Assembly: GCF_000264995.1 (NCBI RefSeq)
Contig: NW_006767437.1
Location: 888,138-938,940 of the forward strand
DNA from: Punctularia strigosozonata HHB-11173 SS5
Lineage: Eukaryota; Basidiomycota; Agaricomycetes; Corticiales; Punctulariaceae
Direction of reading: 5' to 3'
Length of the DNA: 50,803 nt
The translations under genes and the position numbers were made by a program. Each line of letters opens with the position of its first letter. Within the stretch, counting starts at the first letter, position 1. The notes under the pieces were generated by a model that was not told where the DNA came from, did not search any database, and worked only from the letters and a program-made list of their open reading frames with translations. Of the stretch, positions 1 through 11,090 are shown in pieces.

Positions 1-429
1 TTCCTATCGACTCTCTATCGACCCTATCGACTCTACACAGCCACCGTAGGCTGTTCGAAACCGTTTCCCACGCTCTATCGCCTCCGCCACCAAAGGAACA
101 ACTGATCCCTCCCTTAATTTTTCTAGGAACTTCGACGCACGGCGCGTCATACAACACATCAACACAAGACCCCTCAAGCCTCCCATACAGGCTAACCGTC
201 TTATTACCTCTTTAGGTATCGCCGACAAGCTCACAAAGCTTGTCCCATCAAATTCAAGTCAGGTTCAATAACCGACGGCCAACTGAGCAATCCCCGACTT
301 AGATAGCCCGGGACCTCAGGGAAGTTTCTGCAAGAAGAAGCTGAAGAATCGGTGGTACACTCCTATCACCTGAAGAATTCCCCTCGCCTCTTCGACACAG
401 CCACTCACAACAAACTTCCGTTCGCGACA
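1..429. other. Left flank of the copia element, no gene seen
   Basis: No coding region or known repeat is recognisable. The first 40 bases hold a short imperfect repetition of a CTATCGAC motif. The only long minus-strand frame here (316-849) runs antisense into the copia gag region and is treated as a shadow. The sequence just upstream of 430 does not match the sequence upstream of the corresponding point in the 3' LTR, so this is either host DNA or unrelated repeat DNA joined to a truncated LTR. Confidence 0.5.
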
Positions 430-509
430 GCGGCTATAGGTAAATACACGATCGTTCACTACATCCTGCGTGTACGGTGGAGCCTGACACGCGGCTATAG
501 ATTTCAACA
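430..509 (+). repeat. Truncated 5' LTR of the copia element
   Basis: Bases 430-510 are identical over 81 bp to 5549-5629 at the other end of the element. The block ends in CAACA, the usual kind of LTR terminus, and is followed directly by a primer-binding site. Similarity stops abruptly upstream of 430, while the 3' LTR continues for at least another 100 bp, so most of the 5' LTR (U3 and part of R) is missing. A target-site duplication therefore cannot be tested on this side. Confidence 0.75.
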
Positions 510-521
510 GGTTATGAGCCC
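510..521 (+). other. Primer-binding site, half initiator tRNA-Met type
   Basis: The 12 bases GGTTATGAGCCC directly abut the LTR end. They are complementary to the anticodon stem-loop of initiator tRNA-Met (GGGCTCATAACC). Drosophila copia and related elements prime from a tRNA-Met cut in its anticodon loop, which is established for that family. The match is seen in the sequence; use by this element is inferred. Confidence 0.65.
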
Positions 522-573
522 TGTTCGCCTTCTCTGACTTTGAGAAACCTACCGATCTTTTGGCCACCGGTAC

Positions 574-780
574 ATGAGCGATAACGACACGCCAATCTCG
601 CCCGCGGATACCCAAATCCTCATCACTCCAGATCCATCGCAGACTTTGCAATCGGTTACCCCTGTCCCAACCCCCACAGTCCTTTCCCCGCCGCATACCT
701 CTGTGATGCCCGCCGCTACGCCCGCGCCTCCGGTTTACTCTGAGATTACTAAAGTCACAAAATCCCGGATCCTTCCATGA
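574..780 (+). CDS. N-terminal gag fragment of copia element, out of frame
   Basis: A 68-codon frame starts at an ATG just inside the element and encodes a Pro/Ser/Thr-rich peptide that begins MSDNDTPISPADTQ. It ends at a TGA at 778-780. The main gag-pol frame is open in a different phase from about 707 onward and becomes gag-like near 779. The two frames overlap, so the original polyprotein start was probably here and a frame change (mutation or programmed shift) now separates them. A splice joining the two is also possible. It shows no domain of its own. Confidence 0.45.
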   Translation: MSDNDTPISPADTQILITPDPSQTLQSVTPVPTPTVLSPPHTSVMPAATPAPPVYSEITKVTKSRILP

Positions 781-823
781 CCTCCCGGAGGACCGCCGAC
801 TGTCTCTTGCCGCTGGCAACTGG

Positions 824-3800
824 GTGACTTTTTCCGCTGAGTTCCTCAACGAACTCGGCCGTGTTTTCCTCCGCGACTATCTATGCCCCGTCGGCGCACC
901 TCCCTGCCCCACTGTCGATGAAGCTGCCGCTGACCCCGCTCACGCTTCCATCCGACGGGCTTTCCGCCACAACGACGGTCTCCTGAAGTCTTTGCTCTGG
1001 AAGAACGTCTCACCGGAAGATCACGAGATCTGTGATCAGCATGACACCGCGCTCGCCACCTGGTTGGCCCTGAAACTTCGTCACCAGGCTGTCGGCAATA
1101 AACTTAAGGCCGAAATATGTATCTTGCTGTTCGCGATGTCTTTCTCGCCCGGTCCCAAGCAATCTGCGTCTGCGACGATCGCGACTGTGCGAGCTAATGC
1201 GCGACGTCTATTCGAGGCTGGCCTACCGAAGTCGACGGAGGACATAGTAAACATCGTCTGCATCAACGCCTTGGTCACCAACTTCCCTGACATCATGGCC
1301 AACGTTACCCATGACCTCGCCAGCCGTGCTGTCCCTACATCTGAAATCGAACACTCCGTACTTGATCACCAAAAGACACCTGTCCTCGCCAACGCCGTGC
1401 ATGCTAGTACACCCAATAACGCCGGCCGCGGACGAGGAGGAGGAGATAAAAGGGACGCGCGACCTCTGGCGCACACGTACTCCAATTACCATTGCAAGAT
1501 ATGTGATGGCACCTGTGAAAAGAAGGGCCAAGGTACACCAGTCGGACACGGCGGCCTACCAATGTCCTCCACGGCAACCTCTTCGGCATCCAAACCAGGA
1601 GGAGCTACGCGTGTCGCAAATGCCGCGGTTGTTCAAGGTGACGACGGCAGGTTATATCAGCTCATAGAGATGCCTTCTGTGACACCCTCCACTTCATCGT
1701 CGTCGTCCATTCTGACATTCTCCGCCGCGTCCGCCGTCACCGACTGGCCACCGCACTTGTCTTTCACGTCCACACCGGACGACGGATACCTCCTTGACGC
1801 CAACTCTGGTAGCTTCAGCGACGACGATTTCGACCCTGATTTCTTCGGGAACGCTTCTGCTCACCTCGTGCTATCTGAGCTTGGGCTCTTCGATCCCATC
1901 AAGGCGTCTGTGGACTGGACATCAGTATCCAATGCCGACACCACTGATGCACACGCCCTTGCTATGTCTGCCGAGGAACGTCGCCATTCTAACGCAGACG
2001 TCAAACTCGCCGCGGCAGGCGAGTTCACGCTCGACACCAGTGCTAATATCTCCCTCACGAAATACCGCCACCTCTTCCAGACACTACGCCCGCTTCGTGT
2101 TGCGGTTGGTGGATTCAATGGCTCAAAGGTCTTCTCCGCTGGCATTGGGACTATGCGAATTGCTCTACCTGGGGGACGCCACATGCTCGTCGACAACGCT
2201 CTTTGGGTTCCTCAGACAACGCTCACGTTACTCTCGGTGGGCCGTCTCTGTGACCAGGGCTACCGTGTTGACTTCAATGCCGGTCACGCCAACATTTACT
2301 GGAAGGACCAGTCCCTCCTGGTTGCGCGTGCAACTCGCAGTGCGAACAGCCTCTACCGCCTTGATGGGCTTGGTGGTGCTGGCATTAAACACAAACCATC
2401 CCGTGACACTCCTCTTGTCGCCGCCTCCGTGGTTCCCTTATCCACCTGGCATGGCCGATTTGGACACGCCAACTACCGTGCGGTTGCGCAAGCCTCGCGC
2501 ACCGCCGCAGTCGACGGTATGCCCATCACTCCTTCGCTGTCGCCCCCTCCCTCATGTGACCATTGCATTCTTGGCAAACAGACCAAGTCAAGGATGCCTA
2601 AAGTCAGGGAGGGCGCACGAGCAAAGGGGGTACTTGATGTGGTGTACGTAGACTTGCAGGGTCCTATGTCTGTACGATCTTTGTGCGGTTACTTTTATGC
2701 ATTGGATATCGTCGACGACTTCTCTTCGTACGTCTGGAGTATCCCTTTAGCTCGCAAATCCGACGCACCCGCAGCCTTACAGCTATTGGAGGATGAAGTC
2801 CACCGCGAAACGGACAAGAGGGTTAAGATCTACCGTACTGACAATGGCCGCGAGTTTGATAATACTGCCATGCGCACCTGGCTCAACTCCATCGCCGCCG
2901 TCCAGCAGTTCTCGGCACCCTACTCCTCGGCCCATATCAGCATGTGCGAACGCATCCACCGAACTATCATGGGTCGTTGTCGGGCATGCCTCTCTGCGGC
3001 AAATGTCCCTCCGAGTCTCTGGGCGATCTCCATGCAATCTGCAGCGTATTTGTCTAATCTTACCCCATCTTCGTCGGTTGCTGGGCAAACCCCTCACGAG
3101 GTATTCTATGGTATCAAACCAAAAGTTTCACATCTCCGCGAAATCGGCTGCCGCGCTTTTGTTCTCATAGAGAATGTCCACAACCCTAAAGTGCTACCTC
3201 GGTCCACAGAATGTGTCTTCGTGGGCTACTCTCCAAATTCCAAAGCATACCTCTGCTGGCACCGCGCCTCCGGGAAGGTACTCAAGTCCCGCAATGTCAT
3301 GTTTATCGAGTCCCACCAAAGCCCCGCCAGTTCATTACCTTCTCCAACCCCTCCTGATCCCCCCACCATGGCCGCACACCTGGACGATGACGAACCGGCA
3401 ATCACCCCGGATGAAAGCCCACCGGCGACGACTACACCTCGATCGTTGTCCGCAACAACACCAACCTCGGCTGCGCGAACACGCATAGACCCATCATTAC
3501 TTCCGCAGGCTCCGACCCGCCGATCTGCTCGCGAACACGGGGCACCAGGCGAACGAGACAGGGTCGCGCGCGCGGTTGCTGAAAGTAAAGCTGCTGGTGC
3601 TCGTTGCAGGGCCGAGTGTGTTTCCGGACGCGATATGTCTACCGCCGATGCTCATGCTGCGGTGGCTGCACATATACGCGACGCCATGGCGTTTGTGGCA
3701 GCTCTAGACGACCCCACTGCCGTTAATCTATGCTCTCCAGCAGACCCCCGCACAGCTCACAAGGCACGGTCACGCGACGACGGGTCCCAGTGGCAGGAGG

Positions 3801-5320
3801 CTATGGATGGCGAAATGGCCTCTCTGCGTAAGCTCGATGTCTACGAACTGATCCCACGCTCAGAGGTGCCCGCCGACGCAAAAATCGTGCGAACGATGCC
3901 TGTCTTCGTCCTCAAACGCGACGCGTGCGGGGATCCTGATCGATACAAATGTCGGGTGGTCTGCGACGGCAGCCAAATGGTCGAAGGTGTTCATTTCGAC
4001 AAGAGCGCATCCCCAACAGCACGGCTTGAATCTGTGCACACTGTCCTTGACATCGCAGCGCGCAACGGATGGAAGTCGGCCCAACGCGACGTCAAGACAG
4101 CGTACCTCCATGGTGTCCTTGAACAGCCAGCCTATATGTATCAGCCCCGTGACATGGAGGAATTCGGCCGCGAGTCGGATATCATGAGGGTGAAAAAGTC
4201 GCTATACGGTATGAAACAGGCCGGTCGCGTCTGGAACAAATGTCTCCACACTCAAATGGTTGACTGGACGTTCATCCGCCTCGACGCTGAACACTGCATT
4301 TACTACCGTGTCACAGATGCCGGAATCATCATCGCCGCCATCTACGTCGACGATTTCGCCATCACCGCATCCAACCCTGACGAACTCAATGACTTCATTG
4401 CCGGTGTCCGTCGCGTCTGGGAGATCTCATACTGTGGCGAAATCTCCTGGATCGTTGGGATTCGCGTCGACCGCAACTACGAGATGCGTACTATTACCTT
4501 GTCGCAAGCTGCTCTTGTCGACAAAGCTGTCGAGCTTTTTGGCCAGCGCGATGCGCGCCCAGTTGGTACACCCTTACCCCCTGGCACCAAACATTCGCGC
4601 CTTGAATCCCCTGAATCTGCCGAGGACAAAGCTGCCATGGCTAAGTACCCTTACTGCAAGCTAATTGGTACCCTCATGTACCTCGCCATTGGTACGCGCC
4701 CAGATCTTGCACACGCCGTACAGCACCTGAGCCAGTTCCTTGCCAACCCTGGTCTCGCTCACTGGCACTCTGCCGTCCACGTTCTGCGGTATGTCAAGTC
4801 AACTCGCGATTTCGGCCTTGTTCTTGGCGGCAAGGAAGAGCTGCAACTGACTGGCTTGACCGACTCCGACCATGCCAATTGCCCCGACACTCGTCGATCC
4901 GTATCTGGCTACGCATTTTCTCTGGGTTCTGGCGTAATCTCTTGGGCATCTCGAAAGCAGCCAACAGTGGCAACCTCCTCATGCGAGGCAGAATATATCG
5001 CTTCTTGCAACGCGACAAAGGAGGCCGTTTGGTTGCGCCAGCTACTGGCCGGCATCGGATTCCCTCAATCCGGGCCTACTATCATCTCCGCCGACAACCA
5101 GGGGTCGAACACCATCATGGAGGATCCATCGAGTCACGGAAAAACGAAGCATATCGACGTCCAGTACCATTTCACTCGGGAGAAGGTCGCCGCTGGCGTC
5201 GTGAAGTTCGTCTACATCCGCAGCGCTGACAACACTGCCGACATTTTCACAAAAGCGTTGCCCTTACCAACTTTCATCAAATTACGGCACCAACTCGGTC
5301 TGCGCAAGATCGAGTTATGA
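824..5320 (+). mobile_element. Ty1/copia retrotransposon gag-pol polyprotein
   Basis: One uninterrupted frame of 1,498 codons; 824 is a GTG and the frame is open upstream to about 707, so the true start is uncertain. Domain order is gag, protease, GAG-pre-integrase, integrase, reverse transcriptase, RNase H, the copia order (integrase before RT). The protease motif near residue 403 reads LDTSAN, with Ser where the D-[ST]-G site normally has Gly. The HHCC zinc site (HGRFGH ... CDHC, about 545-590), the integrase D, D, E residues (about 609, 672, 708), the RT box AIYVDDF (about 1174) and RNase H motifs (SCEAEY, about 1387; NTADIFTKAL near the C-terminus) are present. A canonical CCHC knuckle is not evident; only a CKICDGTC cluster is seen. 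The long open frame suggests a fairly recent insertion, but the truncated 5' LTR, split gag and altered protease site argue that it is no longer autonomous. Confidence 0.93.
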
Positions 5321-5418
5321 ATCCAGGAGGAGTTGGAGAAGAGGAGGAGGATTCTTCCTGGCGAGGATCGTGAGGAGTTGACGATGTGACGCCAGGAAAT
5401 GACATGCACGTGCGGTGT

Positions 5419-5628
5419 GTTGATATGCCCGCCGTGCGCGAACGACTCTCTCCATCGTTCACTACATCCTGCGTGTACGGTGGAGGTGAGATCCGTTCTA
5501 TCTACGCGACGAACTTGTATTGATATACTGCTACCTATAGCCTGACACGCGGCTATAGGTAAATACACGATCGTTCACTACATCCTGCGTGTACGGTGGA
5601 GCCTGACACGCGGCTATAGATTTCAACA
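5419..5628 (+). repeat. 3' LTR of the copia element
   Basis: The end at 5628 (CAACA) is set by identity with the 5' copy. The start at 5419 is proposed because TGTTG there mirrors the CAACA end; no clear polypurine tract lies directly upstream, so this boundary is tentative. The LTR contains an internal duplication: a 31-bp block at 5454-5484 recurs exactly at 5570-5600, and a 19-bp block at 5540-5558 recurs at 5601-5619. Confidence 0.6.
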
Positions 5629-5629
5629 G

Positions 5630-6158
5630 ACTACACCGTGGTGCCCTTCCAGCCGGTGATTTACCTTGCATTCACATTTAGGGATTATCACTGCTTGTAC
5701 GAACAACAAGGATACTGGCTCCTTTAAAACAGGCTTTTCAAGAGGTGCAGGATGCGCAGTGCCGCTCTATGTAGTAGTGTACATGGGTGCCTGATCATTG
5801 CTCCTCTGATCCACCTAATGCAAGCTATTGACCTCAAATTACGTGATTTTGAATTTCAGCCTGCTCTATGAGCTGTCGCAACGAGGCAGGACAGGAGCAA
5901 AAATTCAGGAGAAACTGCGGGGACGGCAAGCGCAAGCCGGTGGCTATGAGGGGCTGCGGTTAGGCGCCGTGTTTCTCGGCGATGAGCTCAATTCATTCTT
6001 CTTCATCCCAGTAACGTACCCTTCTCCCATACTCTCGCCCTCTTATCCTCCCCCCGTTCTCCGTTCTCTTTTCTGTCGCTGTGTCTGTCGCTCTCGTCGT
6101 CAAAGACTTGGCCTGAGTGCGGACTTGGCGGAGTACGAATGCTATAGCCCCGGCGCCT
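5630..6158. other. Intergenic, upstream of aspartic protease
   Basis: No gene is recognised. It separates the copia 3' LTR from the start of the aspartic protease and should hold that gene's promoter. The 171-codon frame at 5828-6343 overlaps the protease first exon in another phase and has no recognisable domain. A pyrimidine-rich stretch lies at about 6000-6100, common upstream of fungal genes. Confidence 0.5.
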
Positions 6159-8219
6159 ATGCTTTCTTCTGTCTTCACCTTTGCGTGTGCTGTGCTCGTC
6201 GTCGTTGGATGGCACAGCGTGTGCGCGCTCGACCCTCGAGCTCATGCGAGAAGGACGACGAACGTGCCGCCCGTGCATCGGCTCTTGCGCCGTGCAGGAA
6301 ACACGACGGAGGCTGGAATCACACCCTTGGCTATATCAGATGACAAGCAGTACGTTCATCGCGCGCAATATGAATCATTGCATCCATGTAACATCGTCTC
6401 GTTGTACTGATGCAAGGGGTTGTTGATGCAGGTCGTACTACGCTGTCCTCTCCGCGGGCGGCATCTTCTTCCGCGCCGCGCTCGACACCGCGTCCGCCGA
6501 CCTCTGGCTCAGCTCGTCCGAATGCGAGACGAAGACGTGCAAGGCCGTCCCGCGCTATCCGCTCTTTTACAACTCCCCCTCCTTCCAGACCGTCTCCGAC
6601 AACGCGACCGCCTTCGACGTCAGCTTTTTGGACGGCACCGCTGCGTCCGGATTCGTCGCGCGCGAGGCGATCTCCGTCGCGAACATAACCGTACCCGACC
6701 AGGCGTTCGGCGTCGTCACCGAGTCCAACGTGACGATGGGCAGCGAGGTCAGCGGTATCCTCGGCCTCGGCTTTCCCCGTCTCTCAAACATCGCGGCGTC
6801 GACCGTCAACGCGACGCCGTTCATGGCTAGCCTCGCGCAGCAGGGCATGCTCAACTACCCCATCTTCTCCCTCAGCCTTACCTATAACTCGAGCGGTAGC
6901 ATCGCCTTCGGTGCGCGCTCTTCCATTCATCTCGTCGAAGTCAAGAACTAATGCGAAATGTGCATATAGGCGCCGTCGACTCGGAGATCGTAACGAACGC
7001 GAGCGAGGTGGTATGGAATGAGGTTGCCGCGTTCGCGCCTTTCGGAACCGAGCGTAACACATCGGGTTACCTCGAGTGGGCGATACCGCTTCAAGGCATT
7101 GCTGTCAGTACTTGCTTTGCCAGGCTCCTGACCCTATCACTTATCCGGGAGCTGGTTAGGTGAACGGCACAGGTATCACTCCTAAACCGACCTACCCCAA
7201 CGGCACCTATGATTTCTCACTCGCCTTGCTCGACATGTGAATACCTACCAACTTCGCAGTTGTTCGTGCTGACTCGTGCTCTACAGTGGTACTCCTGGCA
7301 TATATGGTCCTTGGCAAGACGTGAGCTGAATTCATAGTTTACTTTCCCTTCTTACTGAGGGTAACCTATGCCAGGTTGAACGCATATATGCTCAAATCGA
7401 AAACGCGCGGCTCGTCGACCAAAGCGGCCAGTGGGTCGTACCCTGCGACATTCAAGAAAACCTCGCTTTCACCATCGGGTATGTACCCACGGTGTCCCCT
7501 CGAGGTCTAATGCGCGCTGATTTACGATGGTCATATTTAGCGGCTACAACTTCACCCTCAAGCCGACCGACTACCTCATAGGGCCCGCCTCGGGCAACCC
7601 GAATCTATGCCTCTCCTGGCCGCGCGCGAGCTCTCCCTCGTCCGATGGCGTCGACTGGCAGCTCGGCACCGCCTTCCTCCGCACGGTCTACAGCATCTTC
7701 TCGTACGGGATCGACGGCAAGGAGCCGCCGATGGTCGGCCTCTTCCCGCTCTACAACGCCTCCGCCCCGGTCCAATCGGTTGCGGAGGTTTCGGCTTTCC
7801 TGTCCTCCGCCTCAGCGACGGTCGCGACGACGCTGCCGAACTTCCTCGTGTCGACGCCGACGTTGAGCACGCCTGCATATACGTTCAACACCTCCGTCCG
7901 GGCTTCGGTTGGCGAGATCGTCACCTCCGACCTCGCGACGTCGACGTACTCGGCCGTGCTCGTCACGGCCACCGCGGCGGACGGCAAGGGCGCGTCGTCG
8001 ATCCCGACCATCGAGATCTCGCCGAGCCTTCAGACGTTCGTGGTTACCGATACGGCGGGGCACACGTCCACGTCGACCAGCGTCGCGCCGTCTATCACGC
8101 TCGGTGTGATTCCCGGGCGTGGCGCGATCAGCGCCGCAAGCCGACCTCACGTAATCGTGTTATCCTCGCTGTCGATCTTCGTCCTCATCGCCGTGACGTT
8201 ACTCGCATGGATATTGTAG
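6159..8219 (+). CDS. Pepsin-type aspartic protease, GPI/membrane anchored
   Basis: Seven exons fit: 6159-6349, 6432-6910, 6970-7103, 7160-7236, 7287-7320, 7375-7478, 7541-8219, giving 1,698 nt and 565 aa with all phases matching. The start is the ATG before a signal peptide (MLSSVFTFACAVLVVVGW). The two lobes of family A1 are visible. The first active-site Asp is D82 in ALDTASADLW, and the second is D293 in LLDIGTPG. Both aspartates are kept, but the flanking residues differ from the usual DTGS and DTGT. ILGLGFP, IPLQGI and the C-terminal-lobe GTAFLRTVYSIF fit the family. A Ser/Thr-rich stalk and a final hydrophobic segment (VIVLSSLSIFVLIAVTLL) indicate a GPI signal or membrane anchor, so the enzyme likely acts at the cell surface. 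Family assignment is firm; activity is uncertain because of the altered motifs. Confidence 0.9.
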
Positions 8220-8419
8220 CAGTATTTCGGCTAGCGCTCGTGCTTTCGTATCTTTATTTCCTCATTTCCCTTTCTGTCCGCATTTCTTCTCTTAGCATCT
8301 TTCGCATCTCCTTGGACTGGACTATCCGTATGTTTGGTAGCCACTCTGTTACTCAGCAGCGCATCATCTCATATTTTTGAACTCTCTCGACTTGTAAGGC
8401 TAGGCATTTGAGTGCCAAG

Positions 8420-10261
8420 CTAGGAAGTTCGCGATCCTTCCTCTCCCTCCTTCACGCTGCCCTCGTACTCCTTCCACCACTCCGGCTTGATCGCCTCGCG
8501 CTCGGTCATGAGCGCCCGCACCCGGTCCTCGAGCGAGCGCTTCAATTTGGTCGGCTCCTTATCTACGATCGAGTCGCTCTTGCCGCTCCGCAACAAGTCG
8601 AGCCTGATGGTGTGCGCGCCGTCGACTGCTGAGATGGTCTGGGCACGAGGGCATACGTTAGTAAGATCGAAGTTGCGAGTTTAAGGGAAGGTGAGACCCG
8701 CCTTGAGCACTTCCCGGAGCGCCCAGGGCGCTTCGGCCGCGTCGAGCCATCGCTCCGCCGCTACGAGCTCATCCTCGGTCCAGACGCGCACGCGCGGGTC
8801 GTCCATGTCGACGTTGTCCAGTCCAGGGACGGCGCCGAGGTCGGCAGTGGTGGCGAGCGTCTCGACCCACTCCGAGAGAGCGGGGAAGATCTTGAGCGGG
8901 TTGATGAGAGTAAGGAGTCGGAGGGATGCGAATTTATGCGGAAGGCCGCGGGAGAGAGTGAGTAGGTCGGCGGGGATGGGAGAGACGGATGAGAGGATGC
9001 GGGTGGTGATCGTCGAGTTGGTGAGGGCGGTGATGCGCTTGTTGGTTTCCCAGAGAGCGGGGGCTGTGGAGGCAGGACGGTAAGATGATGTGAGCGGGGT
9101 GGAGGAGGGAAGGCGTACCGAGGTTGTCGATGATGCGGCCCTGGAAGGGGATGGGTGTTAGCGATGGCAGGAATGGAGGAGCAACGGGACGCATTACGTC
9201 GGGGGACCAGGCTTCAAGGATGTAGGTCACGCGGAAGGAAGGGTCGTCGGCGGAGAATCCGGCACCGTTCATGAGCCAAGGAGGCAGAGTAGTGTATTGC
9301 GCGAGGTACACCGGTAACAGCACAGGGTATGCTGCGAACTGAGCGTAAACATCAGCGCAGTGCTACCGAAAACGAGTAGAGATGGACGTACGTAGTCGGC
9401 GCGGATGGTGTGCGGGGATAGAATTCGCAGGTCGTCGGAGATGCGCGCTTGCGTAGAGTCCATGGACTTGAGAGTGGAGAGGAGGGGGAGCGGCGAGAGC
9501 GCGTAAGGTAGGCAGGTGATGGCCTGTCCGTGTTGCGTCGCGAGCGCGTCTGACCATGGCTCGGATTCACGGGGAAGGGTGTTACCGTAGATGCCAAAAC
9601 GGGAGAGCGGGGGAAAGTGGAAGCCTGCAGGTATAGCGTTGAGTCGCTCGTGTCCTTCTTGGACATCGTACTGGTTACTTGCCTGGCATGTACCTTGGGT
9701 TCACGTCAACTAGGGCGAAGAACGGGATCGGGAGGGCAGCAAACCTACGACCTAAAGAGTTGGACCGAGAGCGGCATTTCTTTGACCTAGATGGTATATT
9801 TCTCCCATTAGCTCTTGGGCGTCGGGGGGATTCGATTTGGACGATAGGCGCACGTTATCCGTGTTTGATACGTCGCGTATGCGCCCCTCGACCTCGGCGT
9901 CGATGAACCACGCTGGAAGGTAGAAGGCGCCGATCCGCAGAGGCTCGTTCAACTTTTGGCCCGGGCTCGGGAAGAAGCGCGCGGCGAACGCAGTGAAAAA
10001 GTTGGCATAGAGCGGTACTTTGGCATGCTGCCAGCCGACTTGGCGAATCGCCTCTTCGCGGTCGATTGCGAACGGTAGTGCTGTGAGGAAAAGGTTGAAT
10101 GTGGCAGCGAGGAGAGTGGCCGAATTTGGCGGTGATGTACCTCGCACTTTCGGATGGTATGTTGAGGAGAAGCGGGTGCTAGTATAACGCCGACATATCC
10201 TTGTTGTTGCGCTCCTGGCAGGGGGCATTGCGGGCGATATTCGCATCCTCAGACATGACAT
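8420..10261 (-). CDS. Conserved fungal protein of unknown function
   Basis: I do not recognise a named family, though the pattern of GAFYLPAWFIDAEVEGR, YMPG-FHFPPLSRF and VLLPVYLAQY looks like a conserved fungal hypothetical protein. From the C-terminus, exons on the minus strand are 8420-8628, 8698-9063, 9119-9140, 9198-9338, 9392-9624, 9683-9693, 9752-9786, and one ending at 9854 that reaches back to about 10100. Two features are odd: the intron 9625-9682 begins with GC (AG|GCAAGT), and exon 9683-9693 is only 11 nt. Both are needed to give the YMPGF join. The C-terminus is charged and helical (DELVAAERWLDAAEAPW; EWWKEYEG). The 5' end is unresolved: an acceptor near 10099 (CCTCACAG) preceded by LLNIPSE is likely, with small exons out to about 10350. 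10261 is only a convenient bound. Confidence 0.6.
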
Positions 10262-11090
10262 AGTGTACGAGCAGGTACGAGCTCAAGCCTCCGACTGGTG
10301 TGGCACCCGCACTCACGCATGCCTTCCTCCACCAACATTACTGCAAAGTTAGTGCATCCATGGGAATACAAATTATTCTCAGCTACTTCAACAGGTAGTG
10401 CCCAACCATCACCAGCAACTCAGCTGCTCTATGATACCGGAATGCTCTTAATTTCGTAGACGGTGCAGACTATGTTATAACACCCTGTGTGCTTCATCCA
10501 TGCTAACCACAGCCCGCTCAATGCGACTCCACCCAACCCGAAAGTGGAAGAATCATGCCCAAAATCCACCCTGGAAGCAAGTAACAAAGTGCCAGTGGAC
10601 AACGCAGAGGTCGGCATACTCCTCCTGCGGCTCTCGGGGTATCCGCCCTTCGTATCACATCGCCACGCCTGCCTCTGGAGAATATTGGAAGAGGTGGCAG
10701 ACTACGGTTTGGTGGAGCCTTGTGTACTCCTCCACTTTTCCTTGCGCACGCGTCCGACTGTTCCCATTCACATGTGCGACAACAACCAGGCCATGGACAT
10801 CGTCTCCTCTCCTCGCCCACACTCGTACCCTCAAACTATGCAGCTTGCTTGTGTTTGATCATCATATCATTTCGTTGACAGACGCCCCCGCCAGCTCTCG
10901 CCTTCCGCTTGATGACAACCGCTGGACGAACCACTACAAACACGCGTCGCGAGCAGCGACCTAGTAAGTCCTTCAGGGAGTTGTTACAGGTATGTATACA
11001 ATTCCAAGAAGACGAGGTTCCGCATCCACATTCCGCCTAACCTAGAGGATCCCGAGAATCATAACAATTGTTCTTAGATGCGCCAATGAT
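10262..11090. other. Intergenic, possible 5' exons of the unknown gene
   Basis: No complete gene is seen. On the minus strand, 10320-10370 carries a plausible branch point and acceptor followed by a short frame (MLVEEGM) and a strong GTGAGT donor, which could be an upstream exon of the 8420-10261 gene. The plus-strand frames at 10487-10964 have no recognisable domain. The region from about 10850 to 11090 is the downstream flank of the kinase-TPR gene. Confidence 0.4.

Noticed and set aside
316-849. 177-codon minus-strand frame at the left end of the copia element
   Set aside because: Antisense to gag, basic low-complexity content, no family.
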